Shown here in pieces: positions 24,413 through 36,824 of a DNA stretch of 64,000 bases. The notes under the pieces were generated by a model. That model ran no database searches and was not told the origin of the DNA. It worked only from the letters and a program-made list of their open reading frames with translations. The translations under genes and the position numbers were made by a program. The stretch is taken from assembly GCF_022557175.1 (NCBI RefSeq), contig NZ_CP092915.1, forward strand, positions 2,542,001 through 2,606,000. Direction: 5' to 3'. This stretch comes from Mycolicibacterium sp. YH-1. Its GTDB lineage: Bacteria > Actinomycetota > Actinomycetes > Mycobacteriales > Mycobacteriaceae. How positions within the stretch are numbered: position 1 is the first letter of the stretch; every line of letters begins with the position of its first letter.

Positions 24413-27400
24413 CATTGCAGACGGCACCCGTACCGACAAGACGGCGGGATCAGAGCAGGGCGACAAGGAGTCCCGCCTCGAGCTGATGAAGCGCAAGCTC
24501 GCCGAGCGGGGGCTGTCCTCGACCGCCGCCGACTCGGACCAGATCGCCGAGGCCGATCCGAACGCGCTGTCTGACGGGCAGCGCCGGATGTGGTTCGTGC
24601 AGGCGGTGGACCCCAGTGGCGTGCTGCTCAACATCTGCCTGTCCTACCGGCTCACCGGGATCCTCGACGCCGACCGCCTGCACACCGCGCTGGCCGCCAC
24701 CGCACAGCGCCATCCGATTCTGCGGACCACCTATGCCGCCGACGAGAACGGCGAGCCGCAGGCGAGCGTGCACGAGGACCTGGCTCCCGGGTGGACGGTG
24801 CACGATCTGTCCGAGTCCTCGGAACGGGCGCGCAAACTTCGGCTCGAGGTGCTCGCGCAGCGCGAGTTCGGCAAGCCCTTCGACCTGCGCACCGATTCGC
24901 CGCTGCGCATCACCCTGATCAAGACCGGCCCGGCCGAACACGTGATGCTGCTGGTGGCACATCACATCGCCTGGGACGACGGCTCGTGGCGGGTGTTCTT
25001 CGGCGACCTCACGCAGGCCTACTCCGGTGCCGAACTGGCACCGACGCCGCGGCCCGCCGCCCCGCCGGCCGACACCACCGCCGAGGACGTGCGGTACTGG
25101 CGTGAGGTGATGGCGAATCCACCAGAGCCGCTTGAGCTTCCGGGGCCCACCGGATCTGCGATACCCACCGGCTTCCGTTCGCAGCGCAGCACAATCCGGT
25201 TGTCCGCCGACACAGTCGAGAGGGTGTCGGCGCTGGCCCGCGACACCGGGTCCACGCCCTACATGGTGCTGCTGGCTGCCTTCGGGGCGCTCATCAACCG
25301 CTACACACACGCCGACGACTTCCTGGTGGCCTCCCCGGTGCTGAACCGCGAGTCCGACGAGACCATCGGCTACTACGGCAACACGGTGGCCATGCGGTTG
25401 CGCCCGCAGGGGTCGGCGGGTTTCCGCGATCTAGTCACGGCGGCCCGCGACACCGCACTTGGCGCGTTCGCACACCAGCGCGTCAACCTGGACCGGGTGG
25501 TGCGGGAGCTGAACCCGGATCGCCGCCACGGCGCAGAGCGCATGACGCGGGTCAGCTTCGGCTTCCGCGAACCCGACGGCGGCGGATTCAGCCCAGACGG
25601 CGTGCTCAGTGCCCGTGCTGAACTTCGCGGCCACACCACACAGTTGCCGCTGGGCTTCATGATCGAGATCGACGCGGCGGGAGCCGTTGTCGAGGCCGAG
25701 CATCTGACCGAGATCATCGACGCCGGCCTGGCTCGCCAGATGCTCAATCACTTCGTCGTGCTGCTCGAGGCCGCGCTGGCGGATCCGAACCTTCCGCTGT
25801 CCCGGCTTCCGCTGTTCACCGCCGAGGACGCACAGTGGATGGACTCGGTGTCGCGCGGTGAGATCTTCGAGACCCCGGCCAGGACGCTCACCGAACTGGT
25901 CGGTGAGCAGGCGGCCAGCACCCCCGACAACATCGCCGTCGTGTACGAGGGACGCCATTACACCTACCGCGAGATCAACGAATCCGCGAACCGGTTGGCG
26001 CACTGGCTGATCGGCCAGGGTATCGGCACCGAGGACCGTGTCGCTGTGTTGCTCGACAAGTCCCCGGAACTCGTCATCACCGCACTGGCGATCGTCAAGG
26101 CGGGTGCGGTGTACCTGCCGGTGGACCCGACCTACCCCGAGGATCGGCTGACCTACATCCTCGCCGACTCCGATCCCAGGGTGGTGCTGCGCGAGCCCGT
26201 CACCGGACTCGACGACTACTCGGCGGCAGACCCGACCGATGCCGACCGTGTCCGACCACTGCGGCCCGAGAACACCGCGTACCTGATCTACACGTCGGGC
26301 TCCACCGGCCTGCCCAAGGGTGTGCCGGTATCGCACCGCCCCATCGCCGAGTACTTCGTGTGGTTCGGCGCCGAATACGAGGTGTCCCAGGACGATCGGC
26401 TTCTGCAGGTCGCCTCGCAGAGCTTCGACGTCTCGATCGGTGAGATCTTCGGCATGCTCGCCGCCGGTGCCCGCCTGGTGATTCCGCGGCCGGGAGGACT
26501 GGGCGATATCGGCTACCTGACCGATCTGCTGCGCAACGAGGGCATCACGTCGATGCACTTCGTCCCCTCGCTACTCGGTCTGTTCCTGTCGCTGCCCGGG
26601 GTGAACGAGTGGCGCACCCTGCAACGCGTGCCGATCGGCGGCGAGGCCCTGCCTGGCGAGATCGCGGATAAGTTCCACGCCACCTTCGACTCGCTGCTGC
26701 ACAACTTCTACGGTCCCACCGAGACGGTGCTCAACTGCACCCGGTTCAAGGTCGAGGGCAAACAGGGCGCCCGCATCGTGCCGATCGGCACCCCGAAGAT
26801 CAACACCACCATCCACCTGCTCGACGAGGCGCTGGCCCCGGTTCCGGTCGGAGTCATCGGTGAGATCTACATTGGCGGAAGCCATGTCGCCCGCTACCAC
26901 GACAGGGCCGGCCTCACCGCCGAGCGCTTCGTCGCCGATCCGTTCAACCCGGGTGGGCGGATGTACCGGTCGGGTGACCTCGCGCGCCGCAATGCCGACG
27001 GTGACGTCGAGTTCGTCGGCCGCGCCGACGAACAGGTCAAGGTACGCGGATTCCGTATCGAACTCGGCGAGGTCTCCGCCGCCATCTCGGTGGACCCCTC
27101 GGTCGGTCAGGCCGTGGTGGTGGTCAGTGACCTGCCGACGCTGGGCAAGAGCCTGGTCGCCTACATCACCCCTGCCGCAGATGCCGAGGTCGTGGAGATC
27201 GACCGCATCCGGGCGCGGGTCGCGGCCGCGCTGCCCGAGTACATGATCCCCGCCGCGTACGTGGCGATCGACGAGATCCCGATCACCGCGCACGGCAAGA
27301 TCGACCGGAAAGCGCTACCGGAGCCCGAGATCCGGTCGGCGACGGAGTTCCGCGAGCCCGCCAACGACACCGAGCGTCAGCTGGCCACGCTTTTCGGCGA

Positions 27401-29876
27401 GCTACTGGACCGCGATCAGGTGGGCGCCGACGACTCGTTCTTCGAACTCGGTGGGCACTCGTTGCTGGCCACGAAGCTGGTGGCGGCGGTGCGTTCGCGC
27501 TGCGGCGTCGACATCGGTGTGCAGGACGTCTTCGAACTCGCCACCGTCGCGGCGATGGCCGCCCACGTCGACGATCTCGTCGCATCGGGCGGGACGTCAG
27601 GGCGGCCCCCGATCGTGGCCATCCCGCACGAGGGGCCGCTGCAGATGTCGGCCGCACAGCTGAGGCAGTGGTTCCAGTTCCGGATCGACGGCCCCAACCC
27701 CGTCAACAACATCCCGTTCGCCGCCAGGGTGACCGGACCCAGTGACGCCGAGGCGCTGGTCGCGGCGATCAACGACGTCGTCGCACGCCACGAGATCCTG
27801 CGGACCACCTACACCGAGATCGACGGTGCGCCCTACCAATTGATCAACCCGGTCGCGCCGTTGACGGTGCGGCGTGCACGCGGTGCCGACGAACAGTGGC
27901 TGCAGCGCGAACTCGACGCCGAGCGCAAGTACTGCTTCGAGCTGGAGAGCGACTGGCCCATTCGCGCCGCGGTCCTGTCCACGCCGTCCGATCATGTGCT
28001 GTCGATCGTCGTGCACCACATCGCCGCCGACCACTGGTCGGCTGGCGTGCTGTTCACCGACATCCTCACCTCCTACCGCGCCCGACGCGCGGGCCAGGAA
28101 GTCGAGCTGCCCGACCTGTCGGTGCAGTACGCCGACTTCGCGTCGTGGCAGGCCGGGCTGCTCGCCGATGAGGGTGAAGCGGTTGTCGCGCAACGGGAGT
28201 ACTGGACCCGCCAGCTGGCCGGGCTGCCCGAGGAGAACGGGCTGCGTCCGGACTTCCCGCGCCCGCCGGTGCCGTCCGGTGGCGGCGACGCACTGGGCTT
28301 CAGCATCGACGGCGAGACACGCGCCAAGCTGACCGAACTCACCCGAGAACTCGGCGTCACCGAGTTCATGCTGCTGCAGGCCGCCGTGGCCGTTGCGCTT
28401 TATGCCGCGGGGGAGGGCGTCGACATCCCGTTGGGCACACCGGTCGCGGGGCGCACCGAACCGCAGCTGGAAGCGTTGATCGGCTTCTTCATCAACATCG
28501 TCGTGCTGCGTAACGACCTTGCCGGCAACCCCACACTGCGTGAGGTGCTGCGTCGCGCCCGGGAGATGGCGCTCGATGCCTACAAGCATCAAGACCTGCC
28601 GTTCGATCGCGTCGTGGACGCGGTCAGCCCGGTGCGGTCGCTGTCACGCAACCCGCTCTTCGGCGTCGTGGTGCACGTCCGCGAGGATTTGCCTGCCGAT
28701 CGGGTCATCGATTCCGGCCCCGACGGGGAGACCCGTTTCACCGCACTGGAACCGACGTTCGACGTCGCCCATGCCGACCTGTCGCTGAACTTCTTCGCCG
28801 AGCCTGCCGCGGGGTACAAGGGCACCGTCATCTACCGCACCGAGCTCTATGAGCGTGCCACCGCTGAACGCCTCGTCTCATGGCTGCACCGCGTGATCGC
28901 CGCGTTCGCCGATAACGCGGATCAGACGCTGCGCGACATCACGGTCATCGAGCCGGGCGAACGCCGCCGCATCGTCGAGGACTGGAGTCGTCGGGCGGTA
29001 CCGCCGGAGGCGCTGCCACAGACCGCGGGCGCAACCGCTGTCTACGTTCTCGACGAGTGGCTCGAACCGACCGCAGTCGGTGTCATCGGCGATGTCCACT
29101 ACGCAGGAGGCGCAGTCGACGACGCGGCGGTGAATGCCAATGTCGCAGGCGCGATCCGGTTCGTGGACAACCCGTTCACGACGGGCACCAGCCTCTACCG
29201 CACCGGCGATCGGGCGCGGTGGACCGCTGACGGCAGGCTCGAGGTCGTCGACGCGGGTGATCACCGCGTCCAGGCCGCGTTGGAGGCAGTCGATGGTGTC
29301 GCATCGGCGGCCACCAGGGCGTGGCCCGGTCGCGTCGGGACGCAGCTGGCCGGTTACGTCGTGCCCGAGGCGCCGATCGAGGACGCCGCCGAACGTGTCC
29401 GGTTCGTCGAGCAGGTGGCTGCGGCACTGCCCGCGGATCTGGTTCCGCCATCCATCACCGTTGTCGACTCCGTCGATCGCAGGACCCTCACCCGCCCGGT
29501 GTTCACCAACACCGCACCGAGCGAACCCCTGCGCACCGACACCGAACGCGCTCTGGCCGCGGTGCTGATCGATGTTCTCGGGATCGGCGAAGTGGGTCGC
29601 AACGACGACTTCTTCACGTTGGGTGGCGACAGCATCCTGGCCGTCCAGCTGGCCGCACGGGCCCGCGACGCCGGCGTTCCGCTGACGGCACGAATGGTGT
29701 TCGAGCATCCCGAGATCGCCGAACTCTCCGTAGCGATCGACGAGAAGGCCGCCGCCGGCGGTGCTCCCACCGGTGGCGACGCCCACCATGCGCCGATGGC
29801 CGCGTCCGGTTTGACCGCCGATGAACTGGCGGCGTTGACCGCCGGCTGGTCGGAGACGCGAGACGAGACGACGTGA
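24405..29876 (+). CDS. mbtE: Mycobactin NRPS MbtE: C-A-PCP-C-(relic A)-PCP
   Basis: Adds the first N6-hydroxylysine-type residue of mycobactin. Layout of the 1823 residues: N-terminal linker; C domain about 50-470 with HHIAWDD near 184; A domain about 490-985 with [11 protein letters not shown] near 627; PCP with GGHS near 1015; second C domain about 1065-1520 with HHIAADHW near 1204; then about 150 residues (1545-1700) that keep only A-domain tail elements such as YRTGDRARW and a TV-DSVDRR stretch; final PCP with GGDSI near 1741. The middle A domain has lost its N-terminal subdomain and cannot activate an amino acid. Start GTG 24405 overlaps mbtD; stop overlaps mbtF. Confidence 0.94.
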   Translation: MTDIADGTRTDKTAGSEQGDKESRLELMKRKLAERGLSSTAADSDQIAEADPNALSDGQRRMWFVQAVDPSGVLLNICLSYRLTGILDADRLHTALAATAQRHPILRTTYAADENGEPQASVHEDLAPGWTVHDLSESSERARKLRLEVLAQREFGKPFDLRTDSPLRITLIKTGPAEHVMLLVAHHIAWDDGSWRVFFGDLTQAYSGAELAPTPRPAAPPADTTAEDVRYWREVMANPPEPLELPGPTGSAIPTGFRSQRSTIRLSADTVERVSALARDTGSTPYMVLLAAFGALINRYTHADDFLVASPVLNRESDETIGYYGNTVAMRLRPQGSAGFRDLVTAARDTALGAFAHQRVNLDRVVRELNPDRRHGAERMTRVSFGFREPDGGGFSPDGVLSARAELRGHTTQLPLGFMIEIDAAGAVVEAEHLTEIIDAGLARQMLNHFVVLLEAALADPNLPLSRLPLFTAEDAQWMDSVSRGEIFETPARTLTELVGEQAASTPDNIAVVYEGRHYTYREINESANRLAHWLIGQGIGTEDRVAVLLDKSPELVITALAIVKAGAVYLPVDPTYPEDRLTYILADSDPRVVLREPVTGLDDYSAADPTDADRVRPLRPENTAYLIYTSGSTGLPKGVPVSHRPIAEYFVWFGAEYEVSQDDRLLQVASQSFDVSIGEIFGMLAAGARLVIPRPGGLGDIGYLTDLLRNEGITSMHFVPSLLGLFLSLPGVNEWRTLQRVPIGGEALPGEIADKFHATFDSLLHNFYGPTETVLNCTRFKVEGKQGARIVPIGTPKINTTIHLLDEALAPVPVGVIGEIYIGGSHVARYHDRAGLTAERFVADPFNPGGRMYRSGDLARRNADGDVEFVGRADEQVKVRGFRIELGEVSAAISVDPSVGQAVVVVSDLPTLGKSLVAYITPAADAEVVEIDRIRARVAAALPEYMIPAAYVAIDEIPITAHGKIDRKALPEPEIRSATEFREPANDTERQLATLFGELLDRDQVGADDSFFELGGHSLLATKLVAAVRSRCGVDIGVQDVFELATVAAMAAHVDDLVASGGTSGRPPIVAIPHEGPLQMSAAQLRQWFQFRIDGPNPVNNIPFAARVTGPSDAEALVAAINDVVARHEILRTTYTEIDGAPYQLINPVAPLTVRRARGADEQWLQRELDAERKYCFELESDWPIRAAVLSTPSDHVLSIVVHHIAADHWSAGVLFTDILTSYRARRAGQEVELPDLSVQYADFASWQAGLLADEGEAVVAQREYWTRQLAGLPEENGLRPDFPRPPVPSGGGDALGFSIDGETRAKLTELTRELGVTEFMLLQAAVAVALYAAGEGVDIPLGTPVAGRTEPQLEALIGFFINIVVLRNDLAGNPTLREVLRRAREMALDAYKHQDLPFDRVVDAVSPVRSLSRNPLFGVVVHVREDLPADRVIDSGPDGETRFTALEPTFDVAHADLSLNFFAEPAAGYKGTVIYRTELYERATAERLVSWLHRVIAAFADNADQTLRDITVIEPGERRRIVEDWSRRAVPPEALPQTAGATAVYVLDEWLEPTAVGVIGDVHYAGGAVDDAAVNANVAGAIRFVDNPFTTGTSLYRTGDRARWTADGRLEVVDAGDHRVQAALEAVDGVASAATRAWPGRVGTQLAGYVVPEAPIEDAAERVRFVEQVAAALPADLVPPSITVVDSVDRRTLTRPVFTNTAPSEPLRTDTERALAAVLIDVLGIGEVGRNDDFFTLGGDSILAVQLAARARDAGVPLTARMVFEHPEIAELSVAIDEKAAAGGAPTGGDAHHAPMAASGLTADELAALTAGWSETRDETT

Positions 29877-32800
29877 CGACGATCGGAACGCCGTCAGCCG
29901 TCGAGGACGTCATGGCACTGAGCCCGCTGCAACAGGGGCTCTACTCGCTGACGGGCCTGACCGATGGCGACGACGCTGCCGATCCGTACGTCATCGCGAT
30001 GGCGGCCGACGTCGAGGGCAGGCTCGATGTGGGGCTTCTACGCCGCTGCGCCGAGGCGATGCTGGTGCGCCATCCCAATGTGCGGGCCAGCTTCTTCCAG
30101 GGGAATCTGAGCCGGCCGGTGGCTGTGGTGCCGTCGAGCGTGGACCTGCCGTGGCGGCACGTGACGGCGACCGCAGAGGAGGCTGTCGGTATCGAGGCCG
30201 ACGAACGGCGCAGACGATTCGATCTGGCCAAGGGGCCCGTCGTCCGCTTCCTGCTCATCGAGAAACCGCAGTCGCAGTGGCGCCTCGTCGTGATCGCACA
30301 TCACATCGTCATCGACGGATGGTCGTTGCCGGTGTTCGTCGGCGAACTGATCACGCTGTACTGCGCCGGCGGCGACGTCGACGCGCTGCCGTCGGTGCCC
30401 CGGCCCTACCGCGACTACATCGGCTGGCTGGCGGGCCGCGACCCGGAGACCAGCCGCGTGCGCTGGCGGACACACCTGGACGGTCTCGACGGGCCGACGC
30501 TGCTCTCACCGGCGCTGACCGGTCGTGAGGCCGCGCCGGGGCTGCCGCAGCGCGCCGAGGTCATGCTCGACGAGGCGGCCACCGCCGAGTTGGTGGACGC
30601 CGCGCGACTTCGTGGGGTCACCGTGAACACGCTGTTCCAGTTGGCCTGGGCGGCAATTCTTTCAGCGTTCACCGACCGCACCGACGTGGTCTACGGAGTC
30701 ACCGTGTCGGGCCGACCAGACGAGCTGTCCGGTGTCGAGACGATGGTCGGGCTGTTCATCAACACGGTGCCGCTGCGCATCCGCCTCGACGCCACCGGGC
30801 GGGTGGGGCAGCAGTGTCTGGCACTGCAACGCGAAGCCGCCGAGCTGCGCGACCACAGCTACCTGAGCCACGCCGAGATCCGAGCACTCGGTGGCCTTGG
30901 CGAGATGTACGACTCGCTGCTGGTGTACGAGAACTTCCCGCCGGGCGGGCTGGTCGGCAGCGACGAATTCCCGCTCGACGGTGCGGTACTGCGCCCGGCC
31001 GCCCTGGAGAGCCTGTCGCACTTCCCGGTCACCATCGCCGCGCATCCGACGCATGGGCGCCTGACGGTGCTCGTCGAGACCCTCGACGGTGCGCTCGGAG
31101 CGCTCGACGCCGAGACGCTCGGCCGCCGGGTGCTCACGGTTGTTCAACGCCTCCTGCGGTTGTGGGACCGGCCGCTGCGCGATGTCGCCGTGACCCTCGA
31201 CGACGAGGTCTCGCCGCCGGTTCCCGTCGACCGCACCGAACCCGCGGGTGGCTTCCACACCGCCTTCGCCGAGATAGCCTCGCAGCACCCGGGTTCGACC
31301 GCACTGAGTTGGGACGGCGGTGAACTCACCTACCGTGACCTCGACGAGGTCGCCGATGGACTGGCCTATGAACTCGTCCGACGCGGGGTGCGCGCCGAGA
31401 CCCCGGTGCCGATTCTGCTGCGCCGTGGCCCGGAGTACGTGATCGCGATGCTGGCGGTGCTCAAGGCAGGTGGTCTGATCGTTCCGCTGGACCCCTCGAT
31501 GCCCGAGGACCGCATCGATGAGATCGTGGGCCAGACAAGTGCGTCGCTCATCGTCGATGACGCCGTGCTGGCTGCCGCGCCACGCGTGGCAGGCGCCGAC
31601 TACCGGGCTGCCGACATCCGTCCGGGTCAGGGCGCCTACGTGGTGTTCACCTCAGGGACAACGGGAAAGCCCAAGGGTGTCATCGGAACTCACCAATCGC
31701 TGCTGTTCTACGCGGCAGATCACGTGCGCAACGTCCTGCGCCCAGCAGCCGAGCGACTGAGCCGTCCGCTGCGCGTCGCGCATGCGTGGTCGTTCACCTT
31801 CGACGCGGCGTGGCAGCCGCTCGCCGCCCTGCTCGACGGGCACACCGTGCACATCGTCGGCGACGCCGTGCAGCGCGACGCCGAGGCGTTGGTCGAGGTG
31901 ATCGACCGGCACGGAATCGATCTGATCGACACCACTCCGTCGATGTTCGGTCAGTTGCAGGCGGCGGGTTTGTTGAGCAGGGTGCCCCTGGCGGTGCTGG
32001 CGCTCGGGGGAGAGGCCATCGACACCGCGCTGTGGCAGGCCATCCGCGCGGAGTGCGGGCGCACCGGCATGGCCGCGCACAACTGCTACGGGCCGACCGA
32101 GACGACGGTCGAGGCCGTCGTCGCCGCGATCACCACATACGACGAACCGTGCATCGGCACGCCCACCGACTCGACCGTTGCCTACGTGCTGGACTCCTGG
32201 TTGCGACCCGTACCCGACGGCGTGGCAGGCGAGTTGTACCTGACCGGAGGCCAACTCACACGCGGCTACCTCGGTCGTGCCGGCGAGAGCGCGGGCAGGT
32301 TCGTCGCCGATCCGTTCACTCCAGGTGCGCGGATGTACCGCACCGGCGACGTGGTCCGCCGCACTGACGGTGCAATCCAGTTCCTGGGTCGCAGCGACGA
32401 CCAGGTCAAGATCCGCGGATTCCGGGTGGAGCCGGGTGAAGTCGTCGCCGCGCTGTCCGGTCACCCCGGTGTGCGCCACGCCCACGTGGCAGTGCGCCGC
32501 CACCGCAGCGGCCCCCGGCTGGTGGCCTACGTCGCGACGAGCGCCCCGGTGTCCGACCTGCGCAGGCTGCTGGTTGCCACGTTGCCGAGATACCTTGTGC
32601 CGCACCACATTGTCGTCGTCGACGAGATACCCCTGACCAGACACGGGAAGGTCGATGACGTGTCGCTGGCGGCGCTTGACGCCGACCGGCGCTCCGAGCA
32701 GTTCGATTCTCCGGTCACCGACACCGAGACCGTGCTCGCCGAGGTACTCGCCGAGGTGCTCGAGGCCACGCAGATCGACGTCACGGCCGACTTCCTCGAC

Positions 32801-34255
32801 CTCGGTCTGGACAGCATCGTGGCGCTGTCGGTCGTGCAGGCCGTGCGCCGACGCGGTATCGCGTTGCGAGCGCGACTGATGTTGGACTGCTCGACGGTCC
32901 GCGAGCTGGCCGCGGCGATCGACTCCGACGACGGCGTGGACGCAGACTACGACGAGGGGTCGGATCCGATCCCGCTGCTGCCCAACGGACACTGGCTCTA
33001 CCAGTACGGTGACCCGCGCAGGCTCGCGCAGACCGAGGCGCTCGGGCTCCCCGACGGCATCACCCGCGCACAGCTTGATGCGCTGTTGCGTAACGTGATC
33101 GACGGACACGAGGTGCTGCGCAGTCGTCTGGACCGCGACACGATGACACTGGTCGGCCACGTCAACGAAGCCGTGCTGTCCGAGGCGATCGTGTCCGGTG
33201 ACCTGATCGGTGCAGTCTCCAAGCACGCCGCGGAGTCGGTGGAACGCCTGAATCCCGATGCGGGTTCGATGCTGGACGCGGTGTGGTTACACGACGGTGC
33301 CGGCGGGCCGAGCGTGCTTGTCCTCACCGTGCACGTGCTCGCGATGGATCCGGCGTCGTGGCGGATCGTGCTCGGAGAACTCGAGGCGAGCTGGCACGCG
33401 CTGGCATGCGGCACCAGTCCGGCGCCGGCACGGGAGCACACGTCGTTGCGTCAGTGGTCGGGGCTGTTGGCCGAGCGTGCACGCACGCTCGACACGTGCG
33501 ACTTCTGGGCGGCCCAGTTCGACGGTGGCGATCCCCTTCTGGGGGCACGGCGGATATCCCCGGGCACCGACTGCATGGGCGATGTGATCGTCGAGATGGC
33601 GTTCGCCGACCCCGAGGTGACAGCGCGTGTGCTCACCGGCCCGATCCCCGTGACGGAGGTGCTGGCCGCGACGACGGCATGCACGCTGACCGCGTGGCGT
33701 CGTCATCGCGGCCAGGCGACACCATCGCCGCTGCTGGCATTGGAGACGCACGGCCGCGCCGACCTGGCCGTGTCGGCGGGACTGGGCGATGATGCCCGTC
33801 AGATCGACACCGGCGATACCGTCGGTCTGCTCAGCGCGATCTACCCGCTGCGGCTCACCGCGACCGACGCCCGCGGGGTGGCAGAGGCGTTCGCGGCGAT
33901 ACCCGGCGACGGCATCGACTACGGGCTGCTGCGTTACCTGCGCGCCGATACCGCCGAACGACTTGGCGCGCATCGTGATCCGCAGATTCTGCTGAACTAC
34001 CTGGGTCGCATGCAGCTCGCCGCCGACGGTGGGGCGCTGCGGCAGGACCGCTCACTGCTGAGCGACGTGTCGACGCTTCCCGAGCCCAACGCCGCGGTGC
34101 GGCACGAACTGACGATCATGGCGGCCGTGATCGACCGCAATGGGTCGGCGGTTCTCGGCACCCAGTGGCGCACCCTTCCCGAAATCCTGTCCACCTCCGA
34201 TGTCGCCACCCTGCAGGCGATGTGGATGGACGCTCTGCGAGAGGTAATCGAGTGA
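29873..34255 (+). CDS. mbtF: Mycobactin NRPS MbtF: C-A-PCP-terminal C-like domain
   Basis: Activates the second (hydroxy)lysine and probably closes it to the cyclic hydroxamate that ends mycobactin. The 1460 residues match M. tuberculosis MbtF in length. Domains: C about 10-430 with HHIVIDGWS near 142; A about 460-955 with [11 protein letters not shown] near 590 and YRTGD; PCP with LGLDSIV near 979; terminal condensation/epimerisation-like domain about 1020-1455. There the HHxxxD motif reads VHVLAMD, keeping the second His and the Asp but with Val for the first His. GTG start 29873 overlaps the mbtE stop by 4 bp; stop overlaps the mbtG GTG. Confidence 0.94.
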   Translation: MTTIGTPSAVEDVMALSPLQQGLYSLTGLTDGDDAADPYVIAMAADVEGRLDVGLLRRCAEAMLVRHPNVRASFFQGNLSRPVAVVPSSVDLPWRHVTATAEEAVGIEADERRRRFDLAKGPVVRFLLIEKPQSQWRLVVIAHHIVIDGWSLPVFVGELITLYCAGGDVDALPSVPRPYRDYIGWLAGRDPETSRVRWRTHLDGLDGPTLLSPALTGREAAPGLPQRAEVMLDEAATAELVDAARLRGVTVNTLFQLAWAAILSAFTDRTDVVYGVTVSGRPDELSGVETMVGLFINTVPLRIRLDATGRVGQQCLALQREAAELRDHSYLSHAEIRALGGLGEMYDSLLVYENFPPGGLVGSDEFPLDGAVLRPAALESLSHFPVTIAAHPTHGRLTVLVETLDGALGALDAETLGRRVLTVVQRLLRLWDRPLRDVAVTLDDEVSPPVPVDRTEPAGGFHTAFAEIASQHPGSTALSWDGGELTYRDLDEVADGLAYELVRRGVRAETPVPILLRRGPEYVIAMLAVLKAGGLIVPLDPSMPEDRIDEIVGQTSASLIVDDAVLAAAPRVAGADYRAADIRPGQGAYVVFTSGTTGKPKGVIGTHQSLLFYAADHVRNVLRPAAERLSRPLRVAHAWSFTFDAAWQPLAALLDGHTVHIVGDAVQRDAEALVEVIDRHGIDLIDTTPSMFGQLQAAGLLSRVPLAVLALGGEAIDTALWQAIRAECGRTGMAAHNCYGPTETTVEAVVAAITTYDEPCIGTPTDSTVAYVLDSWLRPVPDGVAGELYLTGGQLTRGYLGRAGESAGRFVADPFTPGARMYRTGDVVRRTDGAIQFLGRSDDQVKIRGFRVEPGEVVAALSGHPGVRHAHVAVRRHRSGPRLVAYVATSAPVSDLRRLLVATLPRYLVPHHIVVVDEIPLTRHGKVDDVSLAALDADRRSEQFDSPVTDTETVLAEVLAEVLEATQIDVTADFLDLGLDSIVALSVVQAVRRRGIALRARLMLDCSTVRELAAAIDSDDGVDADYDEGSDPIPLLPNGHWLYQYGDPRRLAQTEALGLPDGITRAQLDALLRNVIDGHEVLRSRLDRDTMTLVGHVNEAVLSEAIVSGDLIGAVSKHAAESVERLNPDAGSMLDAVWLHDGAGGPSVLVLTVHVLAMDPASWRIVLGELEASWHALACGTSPAPAREHTSLRQWSGLLAERARTLDTCDFWAAQFDGGDPLLGARRISPGTDCMGDVIVEMAFADPEVTARVLTGPIPVTEVLAATTACTLTAWRRHRGQATPSPLLALETHGRADLAVSAGLGDDARQIDTGDTVGLLSAIYPLRLTATDARGVAEAFAAIPGDGIDYGLLRYLRADTAERLGAHRDPQILLNYLGRMQLAADGGALRQDRSLLSDVSTLPEPNAAVRHELTIMAAVIDRNGSAVLGTQWRTLPEILSTSDVATLQAMWMDALREVIE

Positions 34256-35556
34256 GTCCTACAACTCCGAAACTGGCTGTCATCGGTGCGGGGGCCAAGG
34301 CCGTCGCGGTCGCCGCCAAGGCCGCCGAACTGCGTGCGATGGGCGTGCCCGCACCGGACGTCGTCGCCGTCGAACGCGCCGGTGTGGCCGCCAACTGGCA
34401 GTCCGGCGGAGGCTGGACCGACGGTAATCACCGCCTGGGCACAGGCCCGGAGAAGGATGTGGGCTTCCCGTACCGGTCGTCGTTGGTGCCCCGCCGCAAC
34501 GCCGAACTCGACGAGCGGATGACCCGGCACAGCTGGCAGGCCTACCTGGTGGCCACAGGTGGTTTCGCCGAGTGGATCGACCGTGGTCGACCCGCGCCGA
34601 CGCATCGGCGGTGGAGCCAGTACCTGCGGTGGGTGGCCGATGACGTCGGCATGACCGTGGTCAACGGTGAGGTCGAGCGGATCTCGGTGCACGAGGACGC
34701 GGGCAACCAGCGCTGGGCGCTGCACACCGCCGAGGACACGGTGTACGCCGACGGGGTCATGGTCACCGGTCCGGGACAGGCCGAACGGTCGGTGCTGCCG
34801 GGCAATCCGCGCGTCATGTCGATCGCCCAGTTCTGGCATCACGCGGCGCAGCACGAACGTATCTCCGCCGAGCGCGTCGCGGTGATCGGCGGTGGCGAGA
34901 CCGCCGCGTCGATGCTCAATGAGCTTTTCGGCCATCGCGTTTCGACCATCACGGTGATCTCGCCGTCGGTCACGCTGTTCACCCGCGGCGAGAGTTTCTT
35001 CGAGAACGCGCTGTTCTCCGATCCGACGGGGTGGACCGGGCTGACTCTGGCTGAGCGTCGCGACGCCCTGGCCCGCACCGATCGCGGCGTCTTCTCGGCA
35101 CGCGTTCAGGACGCTCTGCTCGCCGATGACCGTATCCGGCACCTGCGTGGCCGCGTCGCGCACGCCGTCGCGCGGGACGGTCGAATCAGGTTGACGCTCA
35201 GCACGAACACCGGCGGGGAGGCCGTCGAGACCGTGCACGGCTTCGACCTGGTGATCGACGGGTCCGGCGCGGACGCGCTGTGGTTCGTGCCGCTGTTCAC
35301 CCAGGACGCGCTGGACGTTTTGGAACTCGGCATGGGCGGGCCGATGACCAGTGAGTCGCTGCAGGAGTCCATCGGCGACGACCTGGCCGTCACCGGCGTG
35401 CACCCGAAGTTGTTCCTGCCCGGCCTGTCCGGACTCACCCAGGGCCCCGGGTTCCCGAACCTGTCCTGCCTCGGGCTGTTGTCGGACCGGGTGCTGGGCG
35501 CCGACCTGACCCACGATCCGATGAGGAGACTCGATGAGCAACAATCCGTTCGATGA
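34252..35556 (+). CDS. mbtG: Lysine N6-hydroxylase MbtG
   Basis: Flavin-dependent monooxygenase hydroxylating the lysine side-chain nitrogen to create the hydroxamates. The 434-residue protein has an N-terminal FAD-binding motif ([14 protein letters not shown]; the final Gly of the usual GxGxxG is Ala), an NADPH site [11 protein letters not shown] near residue 215, and matches M. tuberculosis MbtG (431 residues). The start is GTG 34252, giving [12 protein letters not shown] and a 4-base overlap with mbtF; an upstream in-frame ATG lies inside mbtF and is rejected. The 3' end overlaps mbtH by 23 bp. Confidence 0.94.
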   Translation: MSPTTPKLAVIGAGAKAVAVAAKAAELRAMGVPAPDVVAVERAGVAANWQSGGGWTDGNHRLGTGPEKDVGFPYRSSLVPRRNAELDERMTRHSWQAYLVATGGFAEWIDRGRPAPTHRRWSQYLRWVADDVGMTVVNGEVERISVHEDAGNQRWALHTAEDTVYADGVMVTGPGQAERSVLPGNPRVMSIAQFWHHAAQHERISAERVAVIGGGETAASMLNELFGHRVSTITVISPSVTLFTRGESFFENALFSDPTGWTGLTLAERRDALARTDRGVFSARVQDALLADDRIRHLRGRVAHAVARDGRIRLTLSTNTGGEAVETVHGFDLVIDGSGADALWFVPLFTQDALDVLELGMGGPMTSESLQESIGDDLAVTGVHPKLFLPGLSGLTQGPGFPNLSCLGLLSDRVLGADLTHDPMRRLDEQQSVR

Positions 35557-35749
35557 CGAGGACGGCACCTTCTTCGTTCTGGTGAACGACGAGGATCAGC
35601 ACAGCCTCTGGCCGACGTTCGCCGACGTGCCCGCGGGCTGGAGGGTGGTGTTCGGGGAGAGCACGCGCGCCGACTGCGTGGCCTTCGTCGAGGAGAACTG
35701 GACAGACCTGCGGCCACGCACACTGCGCGAGGCCATGGCCGCCGACTAG
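35534..35749 (+). CDS. mbtH: MbtH-like NRPS adenylation chaperone
   Basis: This 71-residue protein belongs to the MbtH family, whose type member is from the mycobactin locus. It binds and activates adenylation domains of NRPS partners (here MbtB, MbtE, MbtF). Family residues are visible: [24 protein letters not shown], and the paired tryptophans of PAGW and NWTDLRP. It overlaps the end of mbtG and closes the mbtB-mbtH operon. A GATGAGGAG ribosome site lies inside mbtG. Confidence 0.96.
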   Translation: MSNNPFDDEDGTFFVLVNDEDQHSLWPTFADVPAGWRVVFGESTRADCVAFVEENWTDLRPRTLREAMAAD

Positions 35750-35765
35750 CCCTACGCTGGCGGGC

Positions 35766-36344
35766 GTGACCGTCTGGGTCGGCGCGCTGCTGTGGATCGC
35801 CTCCGCCGTCTGCTACTTCGCCGCAGAGGCGGTCGCCGCCGCGGGGTTCGACGGCTACGCGTACGCCACCGACTTCGTCAGCACCCTGGGCGACCCTCAG
35901 CGGTCGCCGCATGCCGCGGTGATGAACGCGGCCTTCGTGGTGCAGGGCTTGGCGTTCCCGCTCGGCGCGTGGTTGGTGTCCCGGGCTGCGCAGGCAGGCA
36001 GGGCGCTGCCGTTCCTGTCGCTCGCGGTGTGCAACGGCGTCGGCAATCTGCTCGTCGCTGCCGTACCCAGCGGAACGGGTTCGGCCTGGCACGGTGTCGG
36101 TGCCGCGCTGGCACTCATCGGCGGCAACGTGGCGGTGCTGGCCGGGTCGTCGGTCCTTCGATCGGCGCTCGCCGCACCGGCCTATCGGAAGGTGTCGATC
36201 GCGCTCGGGGTGTTCGGGCTGCTGTGTCTGTTCGCGGTCGCGTCCGAGCTGTCGCCGATCGGGGCCTGGGAACGCGGCAGCGTCTACGCGATCTATGCGT
36301 GGCAGGTCCTCACAGGGATCATGGTCATCGCTCGTGGAAGGTAG
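35766..36344 (+). CDS. DUF998-type multi-span membrane protein
   Basis: This 192-residue protein is almost entirely hydrophobic, with six predicted membrane segments, short loops and no extracytoplasmic domain. Composition and motifs (STLGDP after the first helix, GVGNLLVA) fit the DUF998 membrane family. The start is GTG 35766, 16 bases after mbtH on the same strand, so read-through from the iron-regulated mbt mRNA is possible. No function is known to me. No equivalent lies between mbtH and Rv2375 in M. tuberculosis apart from cfp2, which is unrelated. Confidence 0.7.
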   Translation: MTVWVGALLWIASAVCYFAAEAVAAAGFDGYAYATDFVSTLGDPQRSPHAAVMNAAFVVQGLAFPLGAWLVSRAAQAGRALPFLSLAVCNGVGNLLVAAVPSGTGSAWHGVGAALALIGGNVAVLAGSSVLRSALAAPAYRKVSIALGVFGLLCLFAVASELSPIGAWERGSVYAIYAWQVLTGIMVIARGR

Positions 36345-36353
36345 AGGCGAGCG

Positions 36354-36668
36354 TCAGCTCGGCTGAGGTAGCGGACCGTCCATGTCGAACACGCGGGCGT
36401 GCAGGACAGTGCGGTTGCGCAGCGCGGCGCGCACCGCGCGGTGCAGGCCATCCTCGAGGTACACCACGCCCTTCCACCGCACGGCGTGCGGGAAGAGGTC
36501 ACCGTAGAACGTCGAGTCCTCCGAAAGCAGCCGGTCGAGTGCCAGCACCGTGGTGGTGGTGACCAGCTCGTCGAGCCGAATCTGGCGGGGCGGGATCTGC
36601 GCCCACTGCCGGTAGGACAGGCCGTGCTCCGGATACGGCTTGCCCTCGCGGACGCCCTTGAAGATCAT
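36354..36668 (-). CDS. Conserved hypothetical protein (Rv2375-like)
   Basis: This 104-residue protein begins MIFKGVREGKPYPEHG and matches in size and position M. tuberculosis Rv2375, next to mbtH and divergent from hrcA. Visible features: a conserved IRLDELVTTT stretch and a GVVYLEDGLHRAVRAALRNRT region that resembles ParB/Srx-like folds, but no catalytic set is clear. Start ATG 36668 is preferred over longer in-frame openings because similarity to the mycobacterial family starts there. It converges on the DUF998 gene, 9 bases apart. Confidence 0.8.
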   Translation of the reverse strand: MIFKGVREGKPYPEHGLSYRQWAQIPPRQIRLDELVTTTTVLALDRLLSEDSTFYGDLFPHAVRWKGVVYLEDGLHRAVRAALRNRTVLHARVFDMDGPLPQPS

Positions 36669-36794
36669 CGCTGGGCCGTCGCGCACTGCTTGTTTCGCAA
36701 CATAGGCGTCGGCATGTGTCGAGATTAGTGCCCCGGGCGCGCCTTGTCCCTGGCATCGGAGCACTATCGTTCGGTGTCCTCGCTGCTCTGCACC

Positions 36795-36819
36795 GTAAAA
36801 TGAAAATCGACCAGGAGGT
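36795..36819 (+). promoter_or_regulatory. hrcA promoter -10 and ribosome binding site
   Basis: TAAAAT (36795-36800) is a good -10 hexamer, and AGGAGGTG (36812-36819) is a strong ribosome site five bases before the hrcA ATG. The 156 bases between the Rv2375-like start and hrcA contain both divergent promoters. No canonical CIRCE element was seen. Confidence 0.6.
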
Positions 36820-36824
36820 GAACG

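Noticed and set aside
36724..36768. ATTAGTGC...GCACTATC pair upstream of hrcA as a CIRCE element
   Set aside because: Arms match only 6 of 8 bases and are 29 bases apart; CIRCE has a 9-base spacer and TTAGCACTC/GAGTGCTAA arms.
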